Source: Planctomycetota bacterium (GTDB lineage: Bacteria > Planctomycetota > UBA1135 > UBA2386). Taken from it: DNA of 52,958 bases. The DNA lies in the NCBI GenBank assembly GCA_947444055.1, contig CANEYR010000020.1, forward strand, positions 1 to 52,958. The letters run 5' to 3'. A program made the position numbers and the translations under genes. Positions 41,788 to 49,750 of this stretch are shown here, one piece after another (positions within the stretch are counted from its first letter, which is position 1; every line of letters starts with the position of its first letter). The notes beneath the pieces were generated by a model. It saw nothing but the letters and a program-made list of their open reading frames with translations, had not been told where the DNA came from and made no database searches.

Positions 41788-43023
41788 TCACCGCGCCAAC
41801 AAGGCGCGCCAGATCTCGAACACGGCTCGATCGCGAATGAACTGCCGCCCGAGGTCTGGGATCTTGACCGTCCAGGCCCGCGTGCCTTCGAGGGTGGCGA
41901 TCGCGCAACACACGGTGCCGACGGGTTTCTGGGGCGTGCCGCCCGCCGGGCCCGCGATGCCCGTGGTGGCGATGCCGACGTCGGCGACCAAGCGGCTGCG
42001 CGCGCCTGCCGCCATCGCCGCCGCCACCGGTTCGCTGACGGCGCCGTGCGCTGCCAACAACTCCGCCGACACCCCGAGCAGCGCCTGCTTGCTGGCGTTG
42101 CTGTAGGCGACGACGCCGCCCATGAGCACGTCCGAACTGCCAGCAACCTCCGTGAGGCGCGCCGCAATCAGACCACCTGTGCAAGACTCAGCGATCGCCA
42201 GAGTGCGGCCGGCCGCGCGCAGTCGCTGCAGTACGAGGTCTGGCAGCTCGACCGTGCCTTCGGCAAACATCCACTCGCCAACGAGCGATCGCAGCTCGGC
42301 GGCCGTGGCTTCGCAGGCGGTGGCAGCTAGCGCCGCGGTCGCCGCCGTGCCAACGATCCGGATCGTCAACAGCCCGCCCGACGCCGTGATGCCGACCGCA
42401 GGATTGCGACCAGGCACCATGTACGACTCGATGCGTTCGCCGAGAGCGGCCTCCGACGGCCCGAGCACACGCAGCCACACTTGCGCCATCGGCTGCAACC
42501 CAGGTAGAGCTGCGATAGCGGGCAACACATCACTGCGCAGCAGCACCTGCATTTCGCGCGGCACCCCCGGCAACGCGAACAGCAGCGCCCGTCCGATCCG
42601 AACCGAGAACGCGGGCGCCGAGCCGACCGGATTGGCGATCGGCTTGGCGTTCGGCGGAAACATCGCTTGCCGACGATTGCTGGCGGGCACCGGTCGACCG
42701 CGGCTGCAGAGCCAATGCTGCACTTGCTGCCAGCTCTCGGCATCGAACCAAAGTGGTCCTGCGAGAACCTCCGCAACGACATCGCGCGTGCGGTCGTCAA
42801 GCGTGGGCCCGAGCCCCCCGGTCGCCACCACCACGTCCGCTCGTGCACACGCATCCGCGATGGCGCTGCGCAGGTGCGCCGGATCATCGCTGGTGACACT
42901 GAAGCGATGCACGACGACGCCGATGCGTTCGAGTTCACCCGCCAGGAACTTGCTGTTGGTGTCGAGCAGCGCCCCGTGGATCAGCTCATCGCCGATCGCC
43001 AGGATCTCGCCAACCAACGTCAT
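41788..43023 (-). CDS. cinA: CinA, competence/damage-inducible protein
   Basis: The product is 411 residues. The N-terminal MoCF-like domain has GEILAIGDELIHGALLDTNS, VVVATGGLGPTLDDRTRDVV and FALPGVPREMQVLL. The C-terminal nicotinamide-nucleotide amidase-like domain has LAIAESCTGGLIAARLTEVA, GGVVAYSNASKQALLGVSAE and GIATTGIAGPAGGTPQKPVG. It is thought to salvage pyridine nucleotides (NMN deamidase, ADP-ribose pyrophosphatase). ATG 43023 overlaps the tatC stop. The longer frame above it is a shadow of tatC. Confidence 0.95.
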   Translation of the reverse strand: MTLVGEILAIGDELIHGALLDTNSKFLAGELERIGVVVHRFSVTSDDPAHLRSAIADACARADVVVATGGLGPTLDDRTRDVVAEVLAGPLWFDAESWQQVQHWLCSRGRPVPASNRRQAMFPPNAKPIANPVGSAPAFSVRIGRALLFALPGVPREMQVLLRSDVLPAIAALPGLQPMAQVWLRVLGPSEAALGERIESYMVPGRNPAVGITASGGLLTIRIVGTAATAALAATACEATAAELRSLVGEWMFAEGTVELPDLVLQRLRAAGRTLAIAESCTGGLIAARLTEVAGSSDVLMGGVVAYSNASKQALLGVSAELLAAHGAVSEPVAAAMAAGARSRLVADVGIATTGIAGPAGGTPQKPVGTVCCAIATLEGTRAWTVKIPDLGRQFIRDRAVFEIWRALLAR

Positions 43024-43982
43024 GCGACCACGACGGGCGCATCGCGGTGCCGCGCCCAACGAGTCAGCACGAGGCCAAGGCCGTAGAGCAACAGCATCGG
43101 CGCTGCCATCAAGATCATCGACACCGGCTCCGGCGGCGTCACCACCGCCGCGACGATGAAGATGATCAGGATCGTCATGCGCCAGTTCTTGACGAAGGCG
43201 CGGTGCGAGACGAGGCCGATGCGTTGCAGCGCCACCATCACCAGCGGCAACTGGAACACGAGGCCCATGGCGCCGGTGAGGGCAAACAGCAGAGTGAGAA
43301 ACGAGCCGATGCCGAAGATCGCGTTGACCTGGGCTGGGTCCATCATCCGGATCAAGAACCCCAAACTGTACGGCAGCGCCACGAAGTAGCCGAACGACAC
43401 CCCGGCAACCATCAGCACGACCATGAACGGGAAGTAGCGATAGAAGACCTTGCGCTCGTTCTGGTAGAGACCCGCCGCGATGAAGGCCCAGATCTGCCAC
43501 AGCACCACCGGGCTCGCCAGGATCATCGCGAACACCAGCGACGCCCACATGAACGACATCATGTCGTCGAGGCCGCCCGTCGCGTACAGGCTGTATGGCA
43601 CCGGGAAGCCGGTCCTCAAGGTCAGGTTGTAGGTGTACTGCTTCTGGCCCGCGAGGATCGTGTCCTTGTGCTCGCGGCAGTAGCCAAGGTACTCGACCGT
43701 CTCCTTGTCCAAAGCCACGTTGGCCGCCTTCGCCACCGCCTCTTTGGCCTCCAACTGCTGGATCCAATCCGTGAAGCCGATGCGCCACTGCACGCGATAC
43801 GGCTCGATGATGATCTCCTGCACGCCGCTCTTGAACGGCAACACCCCCACCACCGCGACCACGATGGCGATCAGCGCCTTGACCAGCCGCGAACGCAGCT
43901 CATCGAGGTGATCGCCAAACGACATCTTGGGCAGCGCCTTGTCTTCGAGCGCTTCGCGGATCTTCGGATCGTCGAGTGTCAT
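43020..43982 (-). CDS. tatC: Sec-independent translocase subunit TatC, with enlarged loop
   Basis: The product is 320 residues (usual about 250). MSFGDHLDELRSRLVKALIA is the conserved cytoplasmic start, with the Glu/Arg pair that meets the twin-arginine signal. Helices follow, with SPVVLWQIWAFIAAGLYQNE, FPFMVVLMVAGVSFGYFVAL and RMTILIIFIVAAVVTPPEPV. The segment between helices 1 and 2 (about 55-145) is longer than in E. coli TatC by about 60 residues and is charged (KEAVAKAANVALDKE). The Tat system exports folded proteins. No tatA or tatB gene is near. The stop overlaps the cinA start. Confidence 0.95.
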   Translation of the reverse strand: MTLDDPKIREALEDKALPKMSFGDHLDELRSRLVKALIAIVVAVVGVLPFKSGVQEIIIEPYRVQWRIGFTDWIQQLEAKEAVAKAANVALDKETVEYLGYCREHKDTILAGQKQYTYNLTLRTGFPVPYSLYATGGLDDMMSFMWASLVFAMILASPVVLWQIWAFIAAGLYQNERKVFYRYFPFMVVLMVAGVSFGYFVALPYSLGFLIRMMDPAQVNAIFGIGSFLTLLFALTGAMGLVFQLPLVMVALQRIGLVSHRAFVKNWRMTILIIFIVAAVVTPPEPVSMILMAAPMLLLYGLGLVLTRWARHRDAPVVVA

Positions 43983-44040
43983 GCGTACGAACGGCCAAGC
44001 CTACCGGGTCGCAAACGCTGCTCCCCAGCCCGAAATGCAA

Positions 44041-44074
44041 CGAGCCTCGCGACACCTGGGTGCCGCGAGGCTCG
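44041..44074 (-). terminator. strong hairpin, likely terminator of the coiled-coil gene
   Basis: CGAGCCTCGCG at 44041 pairs perfectly with CGCGAGGCTCG ending at 44074 (11 bp). The loop can itself pair (CACC with GGTG). On the minus strand TTGCATTTCGG follows, mildly T-rich. It lies between the end of the gene at 44149 and the tatC start, both on the minus strand. Confidence 0.55.
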
Positions 44075-44148
44075 CAACTACCAATCGGCCGCCCACCCAC
44101 TCAGAGGTACTCGGGAGTACTCAGAGGCGAGGGGCGAACCGCCCGTCA

Positions 44149-45420
44149 CTACAGCTTGATCAGGTCGCTGATCGTCGCCAGGTAGATGAACTCGACGCGC
44201 AGGTCGCTCGCCCGCTTGAACTCATCCGATTCCTGAACCGACGCGAAGCCGTCGCCAGCTTCATTGACCGGGTCGTTGCCGAGGATGACCGTATCGACGC
44301 CAGGGGCCATCTTGTCGACGACCTTGTTGCCCAGGCGAACGAGCAGGTTCTTCAGCTCGGGCTTGTTGTGCGGCGCCGTGAAGCGCCCCATCAAGAAGAT
44401 CGTGCGCGAAACACGCGGGGTGTAGAGCTCGTTGAAGAGCAGGTCGCCAGCGCGGGCAAAGTCACCCACTGGATCGACGAAGTCACGCAGCGACACTTCG
44501 GCGCGCTCTTCTTCGACACGGGTGACGGTGGCGTAACCCTTCACGCTCGAGTTGCTCGGGTTCTTCACTTGGAAGACCGTGCCCGGCTGCAGCATGTCCT
44601 TGCGGCCCAGGTTGATGAACGCCGTCGGGATGCCGTTCTTGGCCACCAGGATCTTGCCGTCCGCCACGTTCGGTGGCTTGGTCAGCGCATTCTTGGCGAT
44701 CAGTGCCGAGTTGTGGTTCTGGTGGTTGACGATCTCCTTGGCGAGATCCTTCTCCTTGAGGGCGGCGCGTTCCTTCTCGGTCGTCAGCTCGTCGGACTTG
44801 GTCCGCAGGCTTTCATTGACGAGATTGATGCGGCCTTCCTTCTCAGCCTTCGCGGTCTCGTAGTCGACGCGCGTCTGATCAAGGTTGGTCTTGAACTCGT
44901 TGGCCTTGGCCGAGGCCTCAGCTTGCGCCGTTTGGAACTTGCGATCCACTTCGCTCTTCTCTTCCAGCGCCTTGTCGCGCTCCGCTTCGATCGCCTTGAC
45001 GCGCTCGCCGGCTTGGCCAACGCGCGTGGCGAGGCTGCCGAGCACGTTCTCAAGGCTGCTGGCGGCCGACAGGCCCGCCGTGCTCAGGGAATCATCCATC
45101 GCCTTCTTCACTTCGGCGGGATTCATGATGCCCGGGTACAGCAGCACCGCTCCGCCGTAGGAGGCTGCCGCCCCTTGGCGACCCTCGTACTTGCCAGGCT
45201 TGCCGATCACGGCGCCGATGTCGGCGACATAGTGCTCGATCAGCAGGTCCTTGGCCTTCAGCGTCTTGGCGTCAAGCTGCGCCGCATCGCGCTGCTTGAT
45301 CAGCTCGCCATTGTCGGACTGCATGACGAAGGCGTAGCCGAGCGCTCCCAGGAACATGGCCATGAGGAGCAAGAAGAAAGTCATCGGGACGTGGGCGGCA
45401 CCGCTCTGGCGATTGTGCAT
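44149..45420 (-). CDS. membrane-anchored coiled-coil protein, 423 aa
   Basis: One N-terminal helix (MTFFLLLMAMFLGALGYAFV) follows a short basic head. Residues about 115-235 are strongly heptad-like (AIEAERDKALEEKSEVDRKF, TKSDELTTEKERAALKEKDL). A C-terminal beta-rich domain contains VFQVKNPSNSSVKGYATVTR, then TIFLMGRFTAPHNKPELKNL. No enzyme motif is present. The shape resembles a membrane protein with a coiled stalk and a C-terminal binding head outside the cytoplasm. ATG 45420 has GGAG nine bases upstream. Neighbours do not hint at a role. Confidence 0.8.
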   Translation of the reverse strand: MHNRQSGAAHVPMTFFLLLMAMFLGALGYAFVMQSDNGELIKQRDAAQLDAKTLKAKDLLIEHYVADIGAVIGKPGKYEGRQGAAASYGGAVLLYPGIMNPAEVKKAMDDSLSTAGLSAASSLENVLGSLATRVGQAGERVKAIEAERDKALEEKSEVDRKFQTAQAEASAKANEFKTNLDQTRVDYETAKAEKEGRINLVNESLRTKSDELTTEKERAALKEKDLAKEIVNHQNHNSALIAKNALTKPPNVADGKILVAKNGIPTAFINLGRKDMLQPGTVFQVKNPSNSSVKGYATVTRVEEERAEVSLRDFVDPVGDFARAGDLLFNELYTPRVSRTIFLMGRFTAPHNKPELKNLLVRLGNKVVDKMAPGVDTVILGNDPVNEAGDGFASVQESDEFKRASDLRVEFIYLATISDLIKL

Positions 45421-45525
45421 TGGAACCAACTCCAAGGGGTCTGTTCAGGTGCAACCGCTCCGGTGTGAGCCGGCGCGGAATGGGGGACGCCTCTGCGCTT
45501 TTGCGTGAGGCGATTCTGAGTCGTT

Positions 45526-45570
45526 GTCGGAAGGACGTTTGTCGGAAGGACGTTTGTCGGAAGGACGTTT
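45526..45570. repeat. 15-bp tandem repeat, three exact copies
   Basis: GTCGGAAGGACGTTT repeats at 45526, 45541 and 45556 without a gap, in the 312-base space between the divergent genes at 45420 (-) and 45733 (+). It may change promoter spacing or bind a regulator. The rest of the gap shows nothing I can name. Confidence 0.92.
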
Positions 45571-45732
45571 GGGGCCCTGCACGCCCGCTCGAGGGCACGA
45601 GCGGGACAGCCGAAGGGCGAGTGCACTTCGAACTGGGGGACGCGAGGGGTCGCGGATCTTAGGTAGACGTACGAGCCCAGGTCAAGGCGGCGCCTTGGCG
45701 AGCGCTTGTCTGTCTTCGAAGTCTAGCTCACG

Positions 45733-46389
45733 ATGAGACAGATGCCGTCTGATCCCTCCTCGGCGGCGACCGCTGCAAAGCCGTTCCGCCCGCCAAAGCC
45801 CGTCGTCATCGGCATTCTAGGCGGTATCGCCGCCGGCAAGTCAGCGGTCGCCAGCCGCTTCGCCAGCCACGGCCTAGTGGCCATCGATGCCGATGCGATT
45901 TCTCGGCAGGTCAGCAGTGAAAAGCAGGTGGTAGGCGAAGTGACCGGCAGTTTGGGACCAGCCGTGGTCAAAGACGGCCACCTGGACCGACCGGCTTTGG
46001 CGGCGTTGGTCTTCGCCGATGCCACGGCGCGCGCCAAGCTCGAGGCCATCCTGCACCCGCGCATTCGCACCCGCATTGTCGCCGAGATCGCGCGCGCCAA
46101 GGCGAACGGCGACTCGGTGTTGCTCGACGTGCCGCTGTTGCTCGAGCACGGACTGATCGCGGCCTGCGACCATGTGGCCTTCCTGCACACCACACTGGCG
46201 ACACGCCAAGCCCGGGCCGCCACGCGCGGTTGGACGGCCGACGAACACGCCCGGCGCGAAGCCGCGCAAGCCACGATGGCTGACAAGCAGGCCCGCGCCA
46301 GCTTCGTCATCGACAACGACGGCGATCTGGCGACGATGCACCGCGACGTCGCCGCCATGCTCGACCAGTTGCGGCCCCCCTCGTCATGA
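45733..46389 (+). CDS. coaE: dephospho-CoA kinase
   Basis: The product is 218 residues. VIGILGGIAAGKSAVASRFA holds the P-loop (GGIAAGKS). LVAIDADAISRQV, LDRPALAALVFADATARAKL, EAILHPRIRTRIVAEIARAK, LLDVPLLLEHGL and CDHVAFLHTTLATRQARAA are the other family blocks. It phosphorylates dephospho-CoA to give CoA. An extra polar N-terminus of about 20 residues (SSAATAAKPFRPPKP) precedes the fold. Its stop overlaps the start of the Rho-like gene (ATGA), so the pair is translationally coupled. Confidence 0.95.
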   Translation: MRQMPSDPSSAATAAKPFRPPKPVVIGILGGIAAGKSAVASRFASHGLVAIDADAISRQVSSEKQVVGEVTGSLGPAVVKDGHLDRPALAALVFADATARAKLEAILHPRIRTRIVAEIARAKANGDSVLLDVPLLLEHGLIAACDHVAFLHTTLATRQARAATRGWTADEHARREAAQATMADKQARASFVIDNDGDLATMHRDVAAMLDQLRPPSS

Positions 46390-47630
46390 CGCGCACCGAT
46401 CCCGACCGTTCGCTGCATCTCGCTCACGCCGACGATTTGGCGGCGCGTTCCGGCGCCGACCTGCTGGCAGCGTTGCTGGCCCAAGGCGTGCAGACGGCCC
46501 CCAACCTGTCGCGCGCAGAATTGCTCGCCGCGTTCTACGCGCACCTGCTGAGCCAGGGGCAACACGTGCTGGTGACTGGCGCCCTCGAACTGTTGCCGGA
46601 GGGCTTTGGGTTCGTGCGCTCGCCGCATCTCGACTACGAAGCGAGCGCCTGCGACGCGTTCGTCACGCCGAGCCAGGTGCGCGCCCTCAACCTCAAGGCC
46701 GGCCATCAAGTCACCGGTGCCCTGCGCGCACCGCGCGGCAACGAACGCTTCTTCGCGCTCTCGCACATCGAATCGGTGAACGGCATCGACCCGGCCAGAC
46801 TGGTGACGCGCGTGGCGTTCGCGGCGCGCACCCCGATGGTAGCGACGCGCCCCCTCGCTCTGGCCGGCGACGACGCGCTGCGCACGCTCGCGTTCTTGGC
46901 GCCGTGGTGCCGCGGGCAACGCGTGCTGGTCACGGCCCCACCCTTGTGGTCGCGTTCGCCATGGCTCGCGCAACTCGCCGCGGCGCTGCGCACCGGCGAC
47001 GCGGGCCTGCGGCTCTACCTTTGCTTGCTCGACCAACGACCCGAAGACGTCGCGGCCGTGCGCGCGCAGTTGGCGCCGTTCGCTGGCTGTGAAGTGACCG
47101 GCTCGACGTTCGGCCAGGTGGCGGAACGCCATGTCGCGCTGACCGAGATGGTGCTGGCGCGCGCGCAGCGGGACGTCGAAGCCGGGCACGACGTGGTGCT
47201 GTTGGTCGATTCGCTGACCGCCCTCGTGCAAGCCAGCCAACGAGCGCAGCCGGCTTCGGGGCGATGGCTGTGTGCGGGGCTCGACGCGCAAGCGGTGTGG
47301 CTGGCCAAACGCTTGTTCGCCGCCGCCCGCGCCTGCGCCGAGGGCGGCTCGTTGACGGTGATCGCGACCGCGCTCGGGGCGGCGGCCGGCACCGTGGATG
47401 CCGCCGTGCTCGCCGAGTTCCATCATCGCGGCAACAGCGACGTGGTGATTGATGCGGAGTCGGCGGCGCTGGCGGCAGCGGCACCGTTCGATGCGATGGC
47501 GACGCGCACGCGGCCGGAAGACGACGATCGCGAGGCCTCGACGTTGGCGGCCGTGCAGCAACTGCGGCGCGATTGGTTGCAGGCAGCGGCGGCGGAACGG
47601 GTGCGGCTCTTGGTTGCACCGCGACGCTGA
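46386..47630 (+). CDS. Rho-like protein lacking catalytic residues
   Basis: The product is 414 residues and aligns end to end by eye with Rho. The RNA-binding cold-shock part is kept: LPEGFGFVRSPHLDYEASAC, DAFVTPSQVRALNLKAGHQV, RFFALSHIESVNGIDPA. The ATPase region keeps ERHVALTEMVLARAQRDVEA, DVVLLVDSLTALVQ (Walker B, Asp275), the Q-loop-like SGRWLCAGLDAQAV and EGGSLTVIATAL. The Walker A APPKAGKT of Rho is here APPLWSRS (184-191), without the Lys and Thr. The catalytic Glu of DERPEEV is Gln217 (DQRPEDV). The arginine-finger strand has become AALAAAAPFDAM. It should bind RNA and may assemble, but should not hydrolyse ATP. Confidence 0.88.
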   Translation: MTRTDPDRSLHLAHADDLAARSGADLLAALLAQGVQTAPNLSRAELLAAFYAHLLSQGQHVLVTGALELLPEGFGFVRSPHLDYEASACDAFVTPSQVRALNLKAGHQVTGALRAPRGNERFFALSHIESVNGIDPARLVTRVAFAARTPMVATRPLALAGDDALRTLAFLAPWCRGQRVLVTAPPLWSRSPWLAQLAAALRTGDAGLRLYLCLLDQRPEDVAAVRAQLAPFAGCEVTGSTFGQVAERHVALTEMVLARAQRDVEAGHDVVLLVDSLTALVQASQRAQPASGRWLCAGLDAQAVWLAKRLFAAARACAEGGSLTVIATALGAAAGTVDAAVLAEFHHRGNSDVVIDAESAALAAAAPFDAMATRTRPEDDDREASTLAAVQQLRRDWLQAAAAERVRLLVAPRR

Positions 47631-47665
47631 GCCGACACGAACAGAACTGCGTGCCTGGTCGCCGA

Positions 47666-48379
47666 TCACCCGGTCGCTGGCAGCTCGTGCACGGAGAGCA
47701 GGCCGTGTCGTCGCCAGCCGATCGTCAGCATCCAGGTGTGGGCGTCCGTGACCGGGCGCACGATCGCTTCGATGCCGCGAACCGTCAGCGGTTCGCGAAA
47801 GCCATCGAACCACGGAGCAGAGGTGAACGTGTCGATGGCTTGAGGAACCTGTATCTCGCGGCCTTCCGCTGCGTGCTTCTTGCCGTTCGCCAAGACGTAC
47901 ACCAACGCGTTGCGCACCTCGCGCGGCGTCTTCAGGATGCGGTCGTGGTAACGATCGGCGAACACGGTGCCGCGGCGGCGCCAAAGCCGGTTTAAGGCTT
48001 TGGCGATCCGGATCGCGAGGCCCTGCAGGCCTCGCGAGAGAGCTTCGCGATCACGCGCCTCCACCAGGAAGTGCAGGTGATCGTTGAGCACCGCGTAGTG
48101 CGTCAGGCGAAAGCCAGCCCGATCACAGCCAGCGGCGAATGCGGTGCGCAAGGCGGCGTAGGCCTCGCGACTGCGCATCTTCGGCAGTCCCTGCAACAGC
48201 TTCATCGTCACGTGGGTCGGGAAGCGCGCCGCTAACAGCGCGCGTGGCCCGTGGCCGACGCCTGCCTTGTCGCCCTTGGGCTTCCTGCCCGCACCTTCTC
48301 GGCGGCCGCCGTTTTGGCGAAACGGCAGCACGGCTTGCTGCAGCTTCGTCTTCTTCACCTGGCGAGAACGAGAGGTCAT
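47666..48379 (-). CDS. REP-associated tyrosine transposase (Y1, HUH type)
   Basis: The product is 237 residues. ASRLRSREAY-like residues are followed by AGFRLTHYAVLNDHLHFLVE, where HLH is the HUH metal site. VFADRYHDRILKTPREVRNA carries the catalytic Tyr. VYVLANGKKHAAEG ends the domain. The basic start (KKTKLQQAVLPFRQNGGRRE, GAGRKPKGDKAG) is typical of this group in Planctomycetota. Such enzymes cut and join single-stranded DNA at palindromic REP repeats and are usually domesticated, single copies. I see no clear terminal repeats or REP array beside it. ATG 48379 is chosen. The longer open frame to 48721 has no domain. Confidence 0.85.
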   Translation of the reverse strand: MTSRSRQVKKTKLQQAVLPFRQNGGRREGAGRKPKGDKAGVGHGPRALLAARFPTHVTMKLLQGLPKMRSREAYAALRTAFAAGCDRAGFRLTHYAVLNDHLHFLVEARDREALSRGLQGLAIRIAKALNRLWRRRGTVFADRYHDRILKTPREVRNALVYVLANGKKHAAEGREIQVPQAIDTFTSAPWFDGFREPLTVRGIEAIVRPVTDAHTWMLTIGWRRHGLLSVHELPATG

Positions 48380-48570
48380 GTGATTCCGCATATATTGGTC
48401 ACGGCAATGCCCGCCGTCAAGACGTGTTCGCCAAATGTTCGGTTCATCGCGGGCGCCTGCGACGCGCGACCACGCGCCCGCGACGGGCCGACGCAACAAA
48501 TCCAGCCTGCGCTTGCCCCCGGTTGTGCACCTAGTTCTTGCGAGCCGATGCGCGCTCGCCAAGGAGCAAC

Positions 48571-49521
48571 ATGCACGACCACCAGCAAGGCACCCAGTTC
48601 GATCCCGAACCACCCACCCACCAATTCGCCGACCCTCTGCACGAGGATCTCTTCCACCGGCTCGTGCGCGAGCACCTGGGCCGCGACGGCAAGCAGGTGG
48701 ACATCCACGATGGCTGTGCACGGGTGCAGGGCAGCGAGGTCACCCACGGCCTCAACAACCTCGCCCAGATGTGCCATCTAGCGGCGCCTTCGCAATGGCC
48801 TGAGATCGTGCGCCGGCATCTCGACAAGTCGAACGACCGCGCGCTCGACGCCATGCGCACGGCGATGCACGACGACTACGAAGCGAATGCCGACAAGCTG
48901 GTCGTGCGCCTGCGCAGCAAGCACTTCCTCGTCGACGCCGCCCAATACAACCTCGTGCATCGCATCGATCTGCCCCACACGTGCAGCCTGCTCGCCATCG
49001 ATCTCGGTCCCTCCGTCATGCCCGTGCCAGCACCCGTCGCGGCGACTTGGGGCAAGCCGATCCCCGAACTGTTCGACCGCGCGATCTTGAACTTGAAGCA
49101 CTGCTGCAAGGCGCGCTGGTCGCAACTGGCGATCCCGCCAGGCCGCGTTTGGTTTGACCTGTTGCATGGTGACTTCCACGCACCGAGCCACGTGCTGCGC
49201 CAGGATGTGTTCCTGCCGCGGGTCGGCGCGCACGGCAACCTGATCGGTCTACCGGCAGCTGGTGTGTTGATGAGCTACGCGATCGATGCGATGCCGGCCG
49301 TGGCGACGCTCGAAGCCATGCTCGCGATCAGCACCGGCAAGTTTCAGGATGGACCTGGGTCGATCACGCCGCATCTGTATTGGCGGACGCAGAAGGGCGC
49401 CTTCCATGTGCAGCAAGGCGCCAATCGCGACGGCAGGATGCAGTTCGCACCGTCGCCAGAGTTCGTCGCCTTGCTCGCCCGCTTGCGCCGAGCGAAGGGT
49501 CGCTCTGGGTCGGAGCGTTAG
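48571..49521 (+). CDS. uncharacterised protein, DUF1444-like
   Basis: The product is 316 residues, with AAGGAGC a few bases before ATG 48571. A polar head of about 40 residues is followed by VTHGLNNLAQMCHLA, YEANADKLVVRLRSKHFLVD, LLAIDLGPSVMPVPAPVAAT, WGKPIPELFDRAILNLKHCC, VWFDLLHGDFHAPSHVLRQ and GNLIGLPAAGVLMSYAI. The order WG.....L..RA..NL followed by a D.....S..L core resembles DUF1444-type proteins, which have no known activity. This is a weak match. Convergent with the beta-helix gene at 49751 on the minus strand, with a kelch remnant between. Confidence 0.65.
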   Translation: MHDHQQGTQFDPEPPTHQFADPLHEDLFHRLVREHLGRDGKQVDIHDGCARVQGSEVTHGLNNLAQMCHLAAPSQWPEIVRRHLDKSNDRALDAMRTAMHDDYEANADKLVVRLRSKHFLVDAAQYNLVHRIDLPHTCSLLAIDLGPSVMPVPAPVAATWGKPIPELFDRAILNLKHCCKARWSQLAIPPGRVWFDLLHGDFHAPSHVLRQDVFLPRVGAHGNLIGLPAAGVLMSYAIDAMPAVATLEAMLAISTGKFQDGPGSITPHLYWRTQKGAFHVQQGANRDGRMQFAPSPEFVALLARLRRAKGRSGSER

Positions 49522-49534
49522 CGCGGCATCGGGC

Positions 49535-49717
49535 GATCGCCGTTCGCCGTCGTAGGCAAGACCATGGTCGCAGCGCGCCGGCGGGCTGCTGCCGGTGTGC
49601 TGGGTCCAGTTCACTGTCCAGACTCCGTCATCAAGGCCGACGAGCACGCTGGCTTCGGCGAACACCCCTACGCCGTTGTTGTCGAACACGTGCACGGTGT
49701 CGCTGGACGCAGCAAGG
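49535..49717 (-). pseudogene. remnant of a Kelch-type secreted protein
   Basis: One minus frame reads DTVHVFDNNGVGVFAEASVL and then VWTVNWTQHTGSSPPARCDH followed by GLAYDGERR. The sequence W.Q.T.SSPPAR.DH.LAYD..R is the usual start of a Kelch blade in exported proteins of this phylum, after which R..VLFGG should follow, but the frame breaks there. No start codon, signal peptide or second blade is near. It fills the gap between 49522 and 49750. Confidence 0.4.
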
Positions 49718-49750
49718 CATCGCAACCCGCGACGCCAAGGTTGATCGCGT

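Noticed and set aside
45723..47984. 753-residue minus-strand frame across coaE and the Rho-like gene
   Set aside because: It is antisense to two recognisable proteins and has no motif.
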